Positions 50,052 through 56,207 of a stretch of DNA of 56,207 nt are shown here, piece after piece (position 1 is the first letter of the stretch; the number at the start of each line of letters is the position of its first letter). Source of the DNA: Ruminococcus sp. Lineage in GTDB: Bacteria; Bacillota; Clostridia; Oscillospirales; Ruminococcaceae. The translations under genes were made by a program, and so were the position numbers. Under the pieces are notes generated by a model. It was not told the DNA's origin. It saw only the letters and a program-made list of their open reading frames with translations, and ran no database searches. The stretch is taken from NCBI RefSeq assembly GCF_024692365.1, contig NZ_JAILMR010000121.1, positions 1 through 56,207 on the forward strand, in the 5' to 3' direction.

Positions 50052-50360
50052 TTATTTACTTTTTGCTACAGACATCTTTATTATCAAAGCTACGGTGAAT
50101 AACAAGATCAGCGCAATTGAACCCAAAAAGGTTAGCAGTGCTATATTCATTACGGGACTGCCGAACAGGTCATTTTTGAATACCATATCGTCGATCATCA
50201 TACACACGATGCTCAGAAACGCAATGAAAAGCAGTATCCCGTCTGTTGTGACAACAAAGTCTTTTGCCTTTTTCGCATCTTTTTTTATCACAAGTGCCAA
50301 TCCGACAAAAGCTGCTATGGTAAAGATAAATAAGATTATCGGTAATGTCATATTTGCCAT
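50052..50360 (-). CDS. Three-TM membrane protein, 102 aa, right arm only
   Basis: The protein consists of three hydrophobic helices (residues 4-24, 40-59 and 73-95) joined by short charged loops, with KKDAKKAK after the first. It starts 3 bases after the stop of the 158-aa gene, so it was added within a coupled gene pair. There is no counterpart between 6181 and 6267 in the left arm. Not recognised. Confidence 0.6.
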   Translation of the reverse strand: MANMTLPIILFIFTIAAFVGLALVIKKDAKKAKDFVVTTDGILLFIAFLSIVCMMIDDMVFKNDLFGSPVMNIALLTFLGSIALILLFTVALIIKMSVAKSK

Positions 50361-50363
50361 CCT

Positions 50364-50840
50364 TCAGTTTAGCTGAATGCTGTCGATAAACGGCGGTTCG
50401 TCAGCTGCCACATTGATGATATGATCAAGACATCTTATCTGGTAATGCCTTATGCCGTCCATTATCTGAAAAGCAAAGGTGCTTTTCTTTAAGTAGTCCA
50501 GCCAGTCTGAATCATCGGCAGTAACAACAGGTTCGTGTCTTTCAAAGGTCGCTCTGTCGCCGCCGTCAAAGCTTTCGTTTATCACCGAATAGCCTATATA
50601 GCTCTCAAACCGCACCAGCCAATGTCTGTTTTCATTGACATCGATAGGTGCGGAGCTTTTCAGAAGCTCAGCCACCTGCTCGCCGAATTCACCCGCGATT
50701 GCGGTTATATCGGCTTCATCGGAAGTGCCCCTGACAGTGCCGTACAGCTCTATCATCAGCGAGCTGTCGTCCTCGCGGATATTTTCCGCATACAGATACT
50801 TTTCGCTGTTTATATCTTTCAGGAACTCTTCAAAACTCAT
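50364..50840 (-). CDS. Conserved protein of unknown function, 158 aa (right copy)
   Basis: Homologue of 5714-6181, coupled to manA by a 2-base gap. The first half is strongly diverged; FExYIxYxVINESxDxGD, DSDWLDYxKxSTFAxQI and HYQIRCLDHIINVAAD are retained. Confidence 0.6.
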   Translation of the reverse strand: MSFEEFLKDINSEKYLYAENIREDDSSLMIELYGTVRGTSDEADITAIAGEFGEQVAELLKSSAPIDVNENRHWLVRFESYIGYSVINESFDGGDRATFERHEPVVTADDSDWLDYLKKSTFAFQIMDGIRHYQIRCLDHIINVAADEPPFIDSIQLN

Positions 50841-50842
50841 TT

Positions 50843-51823
50843 TCAGTTATCTATCCTTGTGAGTATCAGACTGCACTTGCCCTCTACGCGGAACTTGCCT
50901 GTGCCTGCGGATATGAACAGGCTGTCACCCTTTTTGGTGTTGCAAGCTTCATCAGCAGTTTCCTCAGGCTCGCCGTCTGTAACGAAGGGAGTGCCCTCGA
51001 GTATCAGCAGGCTGACGAATGAACTGTCGTCCGCATTGAACTCAGCCTTATCCTCTATATCAACTTTGTAAGTGGTGAAGTATTCACACTTTGAAAGCAG
51101 TTTTATGCTTGCGCCGTTTTCCTGTACCGCGGGGGTATCGGGATAACTTTCGGCAGGTGCCAGTTTTGTGACATCCTTTGCTTTTTCAACATGGAGTTCA
51201 CGGGGCTTGCCGTCCTTGCCGACTCTGCCGTAATCGTAGATACGGTAGGTGGTATTGGAATTCTGCTGTATCTCCGCGATAAGTATACCTTTGCCGATAG
51301 CGTGGAGAGTACCCGACTTGATGAAGAAAACATCGCCCTTGTGTACGGGAACGTTGTTGGTAACTTCAAGCAGGGTGTTGTCGGCTATCCTCTGTGCGAA
51401 TTCTTCCTTGCTTATCTCATGCTTGAAACCGTAGAGAAGTTCCGCACCCTCGTCGCAGTCAACTATGTACCACATCTCGGTCTTGCCGTACTCGCCCTCG
51501 ACACGCTGTGCGTAGTCATTATCGGGGTGTACCTGCACCGACAGATTATCCTTTGCATCTATCAGCTTTATCAGTATCGGGAAATTCCCGAACTTTTCGC
51601 AGTTGGTGCCAAGCACCTGTCTGCCTGCCTTACTGATATATTCCTGCAAGGTCAGCCCGTCGAATTCGCCGCCTGAAATAACGCTTGGACCGTCTTTATG
51701 GCAGGAAAGCTCCCAGCTTTCAGCCACCTTGTCGTAGTCACAGTTTTTGCCGTACTCATCTCTCAGTCTTGTGCCGCCCCAGATATAATCCTTGAAAGCG
51801 GGCTCCAGTTTAAAAATACCCAT
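50843..51823 (-). CDS. manA: Mannose-6-phosphate isomerase, class I (right copy)
   Basis: 326 aa; identical metal-site strings (SVQVHPDNDYA, GKTEMWYIVD, GDVFFIKSGTLHAIGKG). It has a short insertion (GGEFDG) near residue 52 and an insertion around EETADEACNT near residue 295 relative to the left copy. The promoter is at 51872-51900. Confidence 0.95.
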   Translation of the reverse strand: MGIFKLEPAFKDYIWGGTRLRDEYGKNCDYDKVAESWELSCHKDGPSVISGGEFDGLTLQEYISKAGRQVLGTNCEKFGNFPILIKLIDAKDNLSVQVHPDNDYAQRVEGEYGKTEMWYIVDCDEGAELLYGFKHEISKEEFAQRIADNTLLEVTNNVPVHKGDVFFIKSGTLHAIGKGILIAEIQQNSNTTYRIYDYGRVGKDGKPRELHVEKAKDVTKLAPAESYPDTPAVQENGASIKLLSKCEYFTTYKVDIEDKAEFNADDSSFVSLLILEGTPFVTDGEPEETADEACNTKKGDSLFISAGTGKFRVEGKCSLILTRIDN

Positions 51824-51871
51824 ATCACATACCCCTTTTTACGATAAATGCGTAAAATCGCACTCTTTATA

Positions 51872-51900
51872 ATAATAGCATAATTTTATTATTTAGTCAA
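51872..51900 (-). promoter_or_regulatory. Sigma-A promoter of the right-arm manA operon
   Basis: On the minus strand TTGACT (51895-51900), 17-bp spacer, TATTAT (51872-51877), the same hexamers as in the left arm although the spacer sequence has changed. Confidence 0.8.
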
Positions 51901-52332
51901 TATTTTTTCTGAATATTTCACATTAATATATTGAGATTGAGTTGTGAAAATTTACAGCATATTTTTACTGTTTCTGGGACGAGTATTTTGCTTTATGAGT
52001 TGTGTGATGTCCGATGGTGCAAAATTTCACGATATTTGCAATAGAAAGCTGTACGAGAAAGAGTAACTATCCAAAAAACAGTACTGAAAATCATATAAGG
52101 GCTTGAATGCAATTTGTTTGTATATAGTGGCAAATTAACGAAGGAAAATTTTGTAAATAATGTTTATTGCTAACAATTGAGAAAAGGAGTATAATTAAAT
52201 TGAAGAAAGATGTGACCGGATATGGAAGACCTGAAACACAGGCAATCACAGGTAGAAATGTTGTGAGATCAATGCGTGCCGAGGACCTTGTCTGAGGCGG
52301 TCTCGGCATAAAGCGGAGCGGAGGGCTTGGCT
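51901..52332. promoter_or_regulatory. Divergent intergenic region of the right arm
   Basis: AT-rich, no gene seen. Only the rightward promoter at 52167-52195 is recognisable. Sequence similarity to the left-arm counterpart is low except around the two promoters. Confidence 0.5.
52167..52195 (+). promoter_or_regulatory. Sigma-A promoter of the small membrane protein unit (right copy)
   Basis: TTGCTA (52167-52172), 17-bp spacer, TATAAT (52190-52195), matching 4301-4329. Confidence 0.75.
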
Positions 52333-52569
52333 ATGAAAACTGTATACAAACGGTTTATATGCTTTTGCTGTGTGCTCTTTGCGGTGATGTGTATGTGGTC
52401 TGTGTCGGTTGTGACGGCGTTTGCCGAGGGCGGCGAAGCGGCACATGGCGCACAGGTACTTGTCGCGGGACACAGCGGTTCCGCACGGCAGATATTCGGC
52501 TGTATGGGCGCGGGAGCGGTCATCGTGCTGGCGACGATATGTCTGCTGGCGGATAAGAAAAAGAAATAG
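52333..52569 (+). CDS. Small secreted or membrane protein with C-terminal anchor, 78 aa (right copy)
   Basis: Starting at MKTVYKRFICF after GAGGG, it has a signal-like helix, a short EGGEAAHGAQ segment and a C-terminal helix (FGCMGAGAVIVLATICLLA) ending DKKKK. The acidic linker of the left copy is about six residues longer; the two exported parts share little. Confidence 0.62.
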   Translation: MKTVYKRFICFCCVLFAVMCMWSVSVVTAFAEGGEAAHGAQVLVAGHSGSARQIFGCMGAGAVIVLATICLLADKKKK

Positions 52570-52620
52570 GCTGGTGAGAGCAGTCTGTTTCGGACAAAAA
52601 TGTCGGCGGAGGTGAACACA

Positions 52621-52872
52621 ATGAAAAAAGCGCCGTTTCTGGCAGTGCTGGTTCTTCTTCTCGGGGGATGCACTGCTGGCGGTGACGAGACTGCTGACCG
52701 TGAGGGAGATAACTCTCTGACGGTGGAAGAACAGGTCGGAAATCGTGAAAATGACAGGTTATATGTTAATGAGGACGGCGACGGATATGTTATCTATGCC
52801 TCCTGGGACAGCGGGCTTAAAGAACGGCTCGGTGATGAACATTGTGTTCGGCTCCTCGGCTTTGAAAACTAA
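52621..52872 (+). CDS. Small lipoprotein, 83 aa (right copy)
   Basis: Signal MKKAPFLAVLVLLLGGC with lipobox LGGC and mature N-terminus Cys17. VEEQVGNRENDRLYVNEDG is shared with the left copy (3650-3907); the C-terminus, SGLKERLGDEHCVRLLG, differs. GGAGGTGAA precedes the ATG. Confidence 0.7.
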   Translation: MKKAPFLAVLVLLLGGCTAGGDETADREGDNSLTVEEQVGNRENDRLYVNEDGDGYVIYASWDSGLKERLGDEHCVRLLGFEN

Positions 52873-52973
52873 GAAAAATGTTGATATCATACGTTTGGCT
52901 TACCTGATTTCGGGAAAAGTTCAAAAAACGGGACTATGAATATTACAAGACGGTTAAATTTTCACAAAAACGC

Positions 52974-53002
52974 TTGCAAAAACGCGGATTATGTTGTATA
53001 AT
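52974..53002 (+). promoter_or_regulatory. Sigma-A promoter of the 59-aa gene (right copy)
   Basis: TTGCAA (52974-52979), 17-bp spacer, TATAAT (52997-53002). Confidence 0.75.
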
Positions 53003-53072
53003 GGACTTGTAAATATCGGCACTGTGCCGTTGGACGGATAAAGAGAACATTCTCGGAAAGAAGCGTATAACT

Positions 53073-53252
53073 ATGGAGAAGACATTTTTCATCAGCAAAT
53101 CAGCCTCTTCGGAAGAGAATAGCGCACCTGCATACGACAGGTTCCAGCGGATAGAAAAACTCAATCTTCTGATCGACAGCGGCTGGGTCATCAAAAGCTT
53201 CAAGTGCGATGCACATGAAGAGTACTTCATTCTGGAGAAAGCAGATCAGTAA
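53073..53252 (+). CDS. Conserved 59-aa protein of unknown function (right copy)
   Basis: MEKTFFISKSASSEENSAPA at the start, NLLIDSGWVIKSFKCDAHEE in the second half. The frame and length match 3269-3448, with mainly silent differences, which argues that this small protein is made and selected. It lies between its own promoter and the terminator at 53257-53291. Confidence 0.75.
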   Translation: MEKTFFISKSASSEENSAPAYDRFQRIEKLNLLIDSGWVIKSFKCDAHEEYFILEKADQ

Positions 53253-53256
53253 CACG

Positions 53257-53291
53257 CAGGGGGAATGACCGCAGGGTCTTTCCCCTTTTTT
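53257..53291 (+). terminator. Rho-independent terminator of the 59-aa gene (right copy)
   Basis: GGGGGAATGACC / GGTCTTTCCCC stem followed by TTTTTT. Confidence 0.88.
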
Positions 53292-53339
53292 ATTTAAATA
53301 AGGTCGGGCGGAAGTCCGGCAAAAAAAGGAGGAAATTTT

Positions 53340-54107
53340 ATGGACATGAAAGTAATGAACAAGATATCCTACGGATTGTATGTGCTGACAGCAAGGTGCG
53401 GCAACCAGTTTAACGGGTGCATCATCAATACGCTGGCGCAGGTGACCACCTCACCCAACCGCGTATCCGTAACGGTGAACAAGGGGAATTTCACGGAGTA
53501 TATGATACGTTCAAGCGGCAGGTTCAATGTTTCGATGATAGACGAAAGTGCGGACTTTTCTCTGTTCACCCACTTCGGTTTCCAGAGCGGTAGATGGGGC
53601 AACAAGTTCTATGACTACGCCCTGAAAAAGGCGGAGAACGGTCTGCCGATAATTGAGAAGGGCGTGTGCGCGTATCTCAGCTGTGAGGTAGTGCAGACAG
53701 TTGATCTGGGCACCCATACCATGTTCATCGCCGATGTTGCCGACGGTGAAGTGATATCCGACAAAGCGCCTATGACCTATGCATATTATCACGCCAACGT
53801 AAAGCCAAAGCCTGCGGCGGCATCCGTGGGCAGTACAGGGGAAAGATGGGTCTGCAATATATGCGGCTATATCTACGAGGGTCATCTCCCCGATGATTTT
53901 GTCTGTCCTCTGTGCAAGCACGGCGCGGCTGATTTCACCCGCATGGACGGCGGTGCTGAGGAGAAGCCCTCCGATACGGCTTCGGCAGATGCAGATGAAA
54001 AATGGGTCTGCGAGGTCTGCGGATATGTTTACGAGGGCGCACTCCCCGATGACTTTGTCTGTCCCGTCTGCGGCGTAGGTGCCGACCAGTTCAGACGGCT
54101 GGGATAG
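53340..54107 (+). CDS. Flavin reductase-like domain fused to two rubredoxin domains (right copy)
   Basis: 255 aa, one shorter than the left copy in the inter-rubredoxin linker. Both rubredoxin iron sites (CNIC/CPLC and CEVC/CPVC) are intact. It follows the 59-aa gene's terminator by about 50 bases, without the phosphotransferase gene found in the left arm. AAAAAGGAGG precedes the ATG. Confidence 0.82.
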   Translation: MDMKVMNKISYGLYVLTARCGNQFNGCIINTLAQVTTSPNRVSVTVNKGNFTEYMIRSSGRFNVSMIDESADFSLFTHFGFQSGRWGNKFYDYALKKAENGLPIIEKGVCAYLSCEVVQTVDLGTHTMFIADVADGEVISDKAPMTYAYYHANVKPKPAAASVGSTGERWVCNICGYIYEGHLPDDFVCPLCKHGAADFTRMDGGAEEKPSDTASADADEKWVCEVCGYVYEGALPDDFVCPVCGVGADQFRRLG

Positions 54108-54143
54108 TCCGCAATAATCGGTCAACATCAAGCAGGACAAGGC

Positions 54144-54173
54144 TTGACATAAATTGCGGATATATTGTAATAT
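54144..54173 (+). promoter_or_regulatory. Sigma-A promoter of the zinc-ribbon unit (right copy)
   Basis: TTGACA (54144-54149), 18-bp spacer, TAATAT (54168-54173). Confidence 0.65.
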
Positions 54174-54188
54174 AGGAAAGGAAGATGG

Positions 54189-54461
54189 ATGATGGAATGT
54201 CCCAGATGCGGAGGTGCGATGACGGACGGCATACTCATGGGCAGCGGAAAGACCACAGGTGTCAGCTGGATAACCAAGGAATACCGTATGAAGCACGCTT
54301 TCGCTCCCATGACACCCAAAGCGCGTGAAGAAGCGCAGATGGTGAGCTTTAAGCTGGGTGAACTGAATACCCACATGGCTGACGTTTTCTGGATATGCAG
54401 AAAATGCGGTATAGTAATGGCTGAACTGCCGAGACTGAAAGAAGGTGTCGGCGATGAGTAA
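54189..54461 (+). CDS. Small zinc-ribbon protein, 90 aa (right copy)
   Basis: MMECPRCGGAMTDGILMGSG with a distal CRKCG knuckle. It has one extra residue at the C-terminus compared with 1033-1302. Its stop overlaps the next ATG by 8 bases. Confidence 0.65.
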   Translation: MMECPRCGGAMTDGILMGSGKTTGVSWITKEYRMKHAFAPMTPKAREEAQMVSFKLGELNTHMADVFWICRKCGIVMAELPRLKEGVGDE

Positions 54462-54873
54462 CTGCGCGGAATGCGGCGGTGCCTGCAAAAAGGCTGTTTT
54501 AGGCGGCGAGGACGGCGTACTTATCTATAAGTACTATGCCGAAAACGATACTGTTGAGCATTATGCAAGGTACGACCTTTGCTGTGACGAATGTACGGAG
54601 TGCGGAGAGTATTCCGCGGCGAAGTTATGTGACAGGGCTGAGGGCGGAAGTCTTTCGGCACTGGCTGAGATACTGGACGGCGAGGGATATGTGTACGAGG
54701 TCTGCCCCGAATGCGGCGGACGGCTTATCAGAGATATGGCAGGAATGGGCAGTGCGGGAAATCTGCTGAAAAAATTCGCAGAAAAAGAATTTCCGTACAG
54801 CTTTGCACTGTTTGACCTGTGCGCGGACTGCGGCAGGATATCTGATGTTCACGAAAAGCTGATGGGGGTATAG
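54454..54873 (+). CDS. Cysteine-rich zinc-ribbon protein, 139 aa (right copy)
   Basis: Start at MSNCAECGG, overlapping the previous stop as in the left arm; a GTG 9 bases upstream is less likely. CxxC knuckles: CAECGG, CDECTEC, CPECGG and CADCG. The first 85 residues are strongly diverged from the left copy, whereas the last 50 are almost identical (KDMAGMG versus RDMAGMG and GRIYDV versus GRISDV are the only changes). Confidence 0.65.
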   Translation: MSNCAECGGACKKAVLGGEDGVLIYKYYAENDTVEHYARYDLCCDECTECGEYSAAKLCDRAEGGSLSALAEILDGEGYVYEVCPECGGRLIRDMAGMGSAGNLLKKFAEKEFPYSFALFDLCADCGRISDVHEKLMGV

Positions 54874-54877
54874 AAAA

Positions 54878-55222
54878 ATGAATGCTAAGCTTAAAGATGA
54901 GATACTGAAAGTACTTAAAAACGGAGATGTGAACGGTCTCGATGCGGAATCGCTGAGCGATGAGGACCTGCGTACTTATATAACTCTGCAAGCCCTTAAA
55001 AACGACAGCAATGGTGGAAAATACGAGTATGCGGTAGAAACTGTCCGCGACCGTGACAACGGCGGCGCTGATGAAGCTTCACTTGCCGATGCGTTGGCGA
55101 TGTACGGCGAAAGAGGCTGGCGGCTGAAATTCTGCTTTACCGATGAGATGAGGGTAGAGCGCGACGCTGAGGCTGACGCGACGATAAACGATATCGTGCT
55201 GATATTTGAGAGAAAGATCTGA
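54878..55222 (+). CDS. DUF4177-like small protein, 114 aa (right copy)
   Basis: Three substitutions relative to 269-613; KYEYAVETVRD and MYGERGWRLKFCF are retained. It is followed directly by the metallo-beta-lactamase-fold gene, which begins 1 base after the stop. Confidence 0.6.
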   Translation: MNAKLKDEILKVLKNGDVNGLDAESLSDEDLRTYITLQALKNDSNGGKYEYAVETVRDRDNGGADEASLADALAMYGERGWRLKFCFTDEMRVERDAEADATINDIVLIFERKI

Positions 55223-55223
55223 T

Positions 55224-56027
55224 ATGGAACACGAACTCTTTATAAAAGAAGTCCGCAGCGGGATATACCTGCTGGATGAAGGACATGAAGCGACAGGATA
55301 TCTCGTCGTTGGCGAAGAAAAAGCCTGCGTCATTGATACCATGAACGGCTGGAACGACCTTTGCGCTGCTGTGCGCAGGCTGACGGACAAGCCGCTTGTA
55401 CTGGTGAATACACACGGTCACCCCGACCATATACTGGGTAACATATATTTCGACAAAGAGATAGATCATGCGCTTATAAGTCCACGTGACAGGACGCTGG
55501 CTGAGAGTTTCTTTGACACAATACCCGAGATAGAGGAGATGTGCCGCAAAAGCGGACACAGCGTACCGCCTTTCGGGGATATACGCGAGGGTGATATAAT
55601 AGACCTCGGGGGCAGGACGCTGGAAGTTTTCGAGCTTGCGGGTCATACCGACGGAGAACTGTTGCTGCTGCTTCGTGAGGACAGGATACTTTTCACGGGC
55701 GACGGCATAAATCATCATCTGTGGTTACAGCTTGACGGCTGTCTGCCGATGAAAGAAGTGCTTGCAGAACTTGACCGTCTGATGTTCCTGGAGGAAATGG
55801 CAGATGTGATACTGCATGGTCATGCGAGAGATTTCGATGATATATCATTGATGGGCTGTTTAAGAAACGGCATTGCGGAGCTATGTGAGGGCAGGAATGA
55901 GAATGACGAGCCCTATAACTGGTTCGGCGGTACGGATCTTCAGCATCATTTCCGCTGTCCTGAGGATAAGCATTATCAGCAGGACAATCATGTGATATGT
56001 TACAGAAAAGAAAATCTGCCGAAATGA
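55224..56027 (+). CDS. Metallo-beta-lactamase-fold hydrolase, right arm only as an intact gene
   Basis: The 267-aa protein has the metal motif THGHPDH (HxHxDH), followed by the GHTDGE loop (where most relatives have GHT-x-G-H), the Asp ligand FTGDGI and the last His in HGHA. It resembles the MBL-fold thioesterase/lactonase/glyoxalase-II-like proteins; the substrate is unknown. No secretion signal, so it is cytosolic, and beta-lactamase activity is not implied. The start at MEHELFIKE follows GAGAG. A 60-base 3' remnant is left in the other arm. Confidence 0.85.
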   Translation: MEHELFIKEVRSGIYLLDEGHEATGYLVVGEEKACVIDTMNGWNDLCAAVRRLTDKPLVLVNTHGHPDHILGNIYFDKEIDHALISPRDRTLAESFFDTIPEIEEMCRKSGHSVPPFGDIREGDIIDLGGRTLEVFELAGHTDGELLLLLREDRILFTGDGINHHLWLQLDGCLPMKEVLAELDRLMFLEEMADVILHGHARDFDDISLMGCLRNGIAELCEGRNENDEPYNWFGGTDLQHHFRCPEDKHYQQDNHVICYRKENLPK

Positions 56028-56070
56028 TATCATGTCAATAAAAATCTTTTTATAAAGGAGTAGAAAAACT

Positions 56071-56207
56071 ATGGCATACGTAATAGGAGTTGACTGCGGT
56101 ACAAGCGGTACCAAGACAGTACTTTTTGACGAGAAGGGCACAGTGATAGCTTCAAAGACTATCGAGTACCCCATGTATCAGCCGAAGAACGGCTATGCAG
56201 AACAGGA
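56071..56207 (+). CDS. xylB: FGGY-family carbohydrate kinase, probable xylulokinase (N-terminal fragment, right copy)
   Basis: The first 45 codons, identical to the left copy at every base; the gene continues beyond the window. AAAGGAG precedes the ATG, and ATGATATCAT (56024-56033) overlaps the end of the MBL-fold gene, as its counterpart does near the remnant in the left arm. Confidence 0.7.
   Translation, partial: MAYVIGVDCGTSGTKTVLFDEKGTVIASKTIEYPMYQPKNGYAEQ

Larger units (their letters stand above)
41535..56207. repeat. Right arm of a giant inverted duplication
   Basis: This is the reverse-orientation homologue of 1-14457. Right-only cargo is a 130-aa protein plus nitroreductase (42780-43704), a three-TM protein (50052-50360) and a metallo-beta-lactamase-fold protein (55224-56027). 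Promoters in front of manA, the small membrane protein, the 59-aa gene and the zinc-ribbon gene are conserved between arms, with the same spacer lengths. The arm runs off the window inside the kinase gene at the same base as the left arm. Confidence 0.93.

Noticed and set aside
53511..54488. A 325-codon frame opposite the flavin reductase and zinc-ribbon genes
   Set aside because: It is antisense to well-supported genes with conserved cysteine motifs, has no ribosome site, and the left-arm counterpart is broken.
55224..56027. Reading the MBL-fold protein as a beta-lactamase
   Set aside because: It lacks a signal peptide and has a thioesterase/glyoxalase-like GHTDGE loop; the fold alone says nothing about antibiotics.

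Overview
The window looks like chromosomal DNA of a ruminococcus-type Clostridia (Ruminococcaceae/Oscillospiraceae). The evidence is low-GC Gram-positive sigma-A promoters (TTGACA-N17-TATAAT), strong AGGAGG ribosome sites, and a PyrK/PyrDB dihydroorotate dehydrogenase with type-I mannose-6-phosphate isomerase, clostripain-family peptidase, DegV, CpsB-type phosphatase and many small zinc-ribbon and lipoprotein genes. I see no rRNA, tRNA, CRISPR, phage or transposase genes.

The dominant feature is a giant, diverged inverted duplication. The left arm (1-14457) and right arm (41535-56207) carry the same genes in the same order but in opposite orientation, around a single-copy 27-kb loop (14458-41534). 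From the outside inwards each arm has: the start of a xylulokinase-type FGGY kinase, a DUF4177-like protein, two zinc-ribbon proteins, a flavin reductase with two rubredoxin domains, a 59-aa protein with its own promoter and terminator, a small lipoprotein and a small membrane protein. Then, divergently transcribed, come manA, a 155-aa protein, a ROK glucokinase, a 20-residue-repeat protein, a two-TM protein, ilvD, a TM-anchored protein, pyrC, a 149-aa protein, pyrF and a 92-aa protein. Core enzymes are nearly identical between arms (PyrF differs at one residue) although the DNA differs at roughly 4-12% of positions in stretches compared by eye. Small unknown proteins differ much more. Cargo differs at defined slots: the left has an APH-type phosphotransferase and a potassium channel, the right has a metallo-beta-lactamase-fold protein, a nitroreductase plus a 130-aa protein, and a 3-TM protein. 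The left keeps a short remnant of the metallo-beta-lactamase-fold gene.

The outermost 141 bases are exactly identical in inverted orientation. This suggests that the window is a whole contig ending at both sides in one assembly-graph node, so the duplication (or two homologous haplotypes) continues outside. Whether one genome holds both arms, or two strains were joined, cannot be settled from sequence alone.

The loop holds pyrK-pyrD (which complete the pyrimidine set with pyrC and pyrF) and nspC; an SPFH / DUF4003 / ribbon-helix-helix operon with a palindromic operator; divergent degV; a CpsB-type phosphatase; a membrane-anchored C11 peptidase; a Nudix hydrolase; and an AraC-type response regulator. 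It continues with an acylphosphatase / uridine-kinase-like / YkgJ / BspA-LRR / AlkD operon, metF, an Asp/Glu-rich lipoprotein, an orphan ABC sugar-binding lipoprotein behind a terminator-containing leader, and a likely operon of two DUF4241-like proteins, an exported protein, an immunity-like protein and glycogen phosphorylase, with an ElaA-type acetyltransferase at the end. Several families of short palindromic dispersed repeats occur in the loop and were not seen in the arms.
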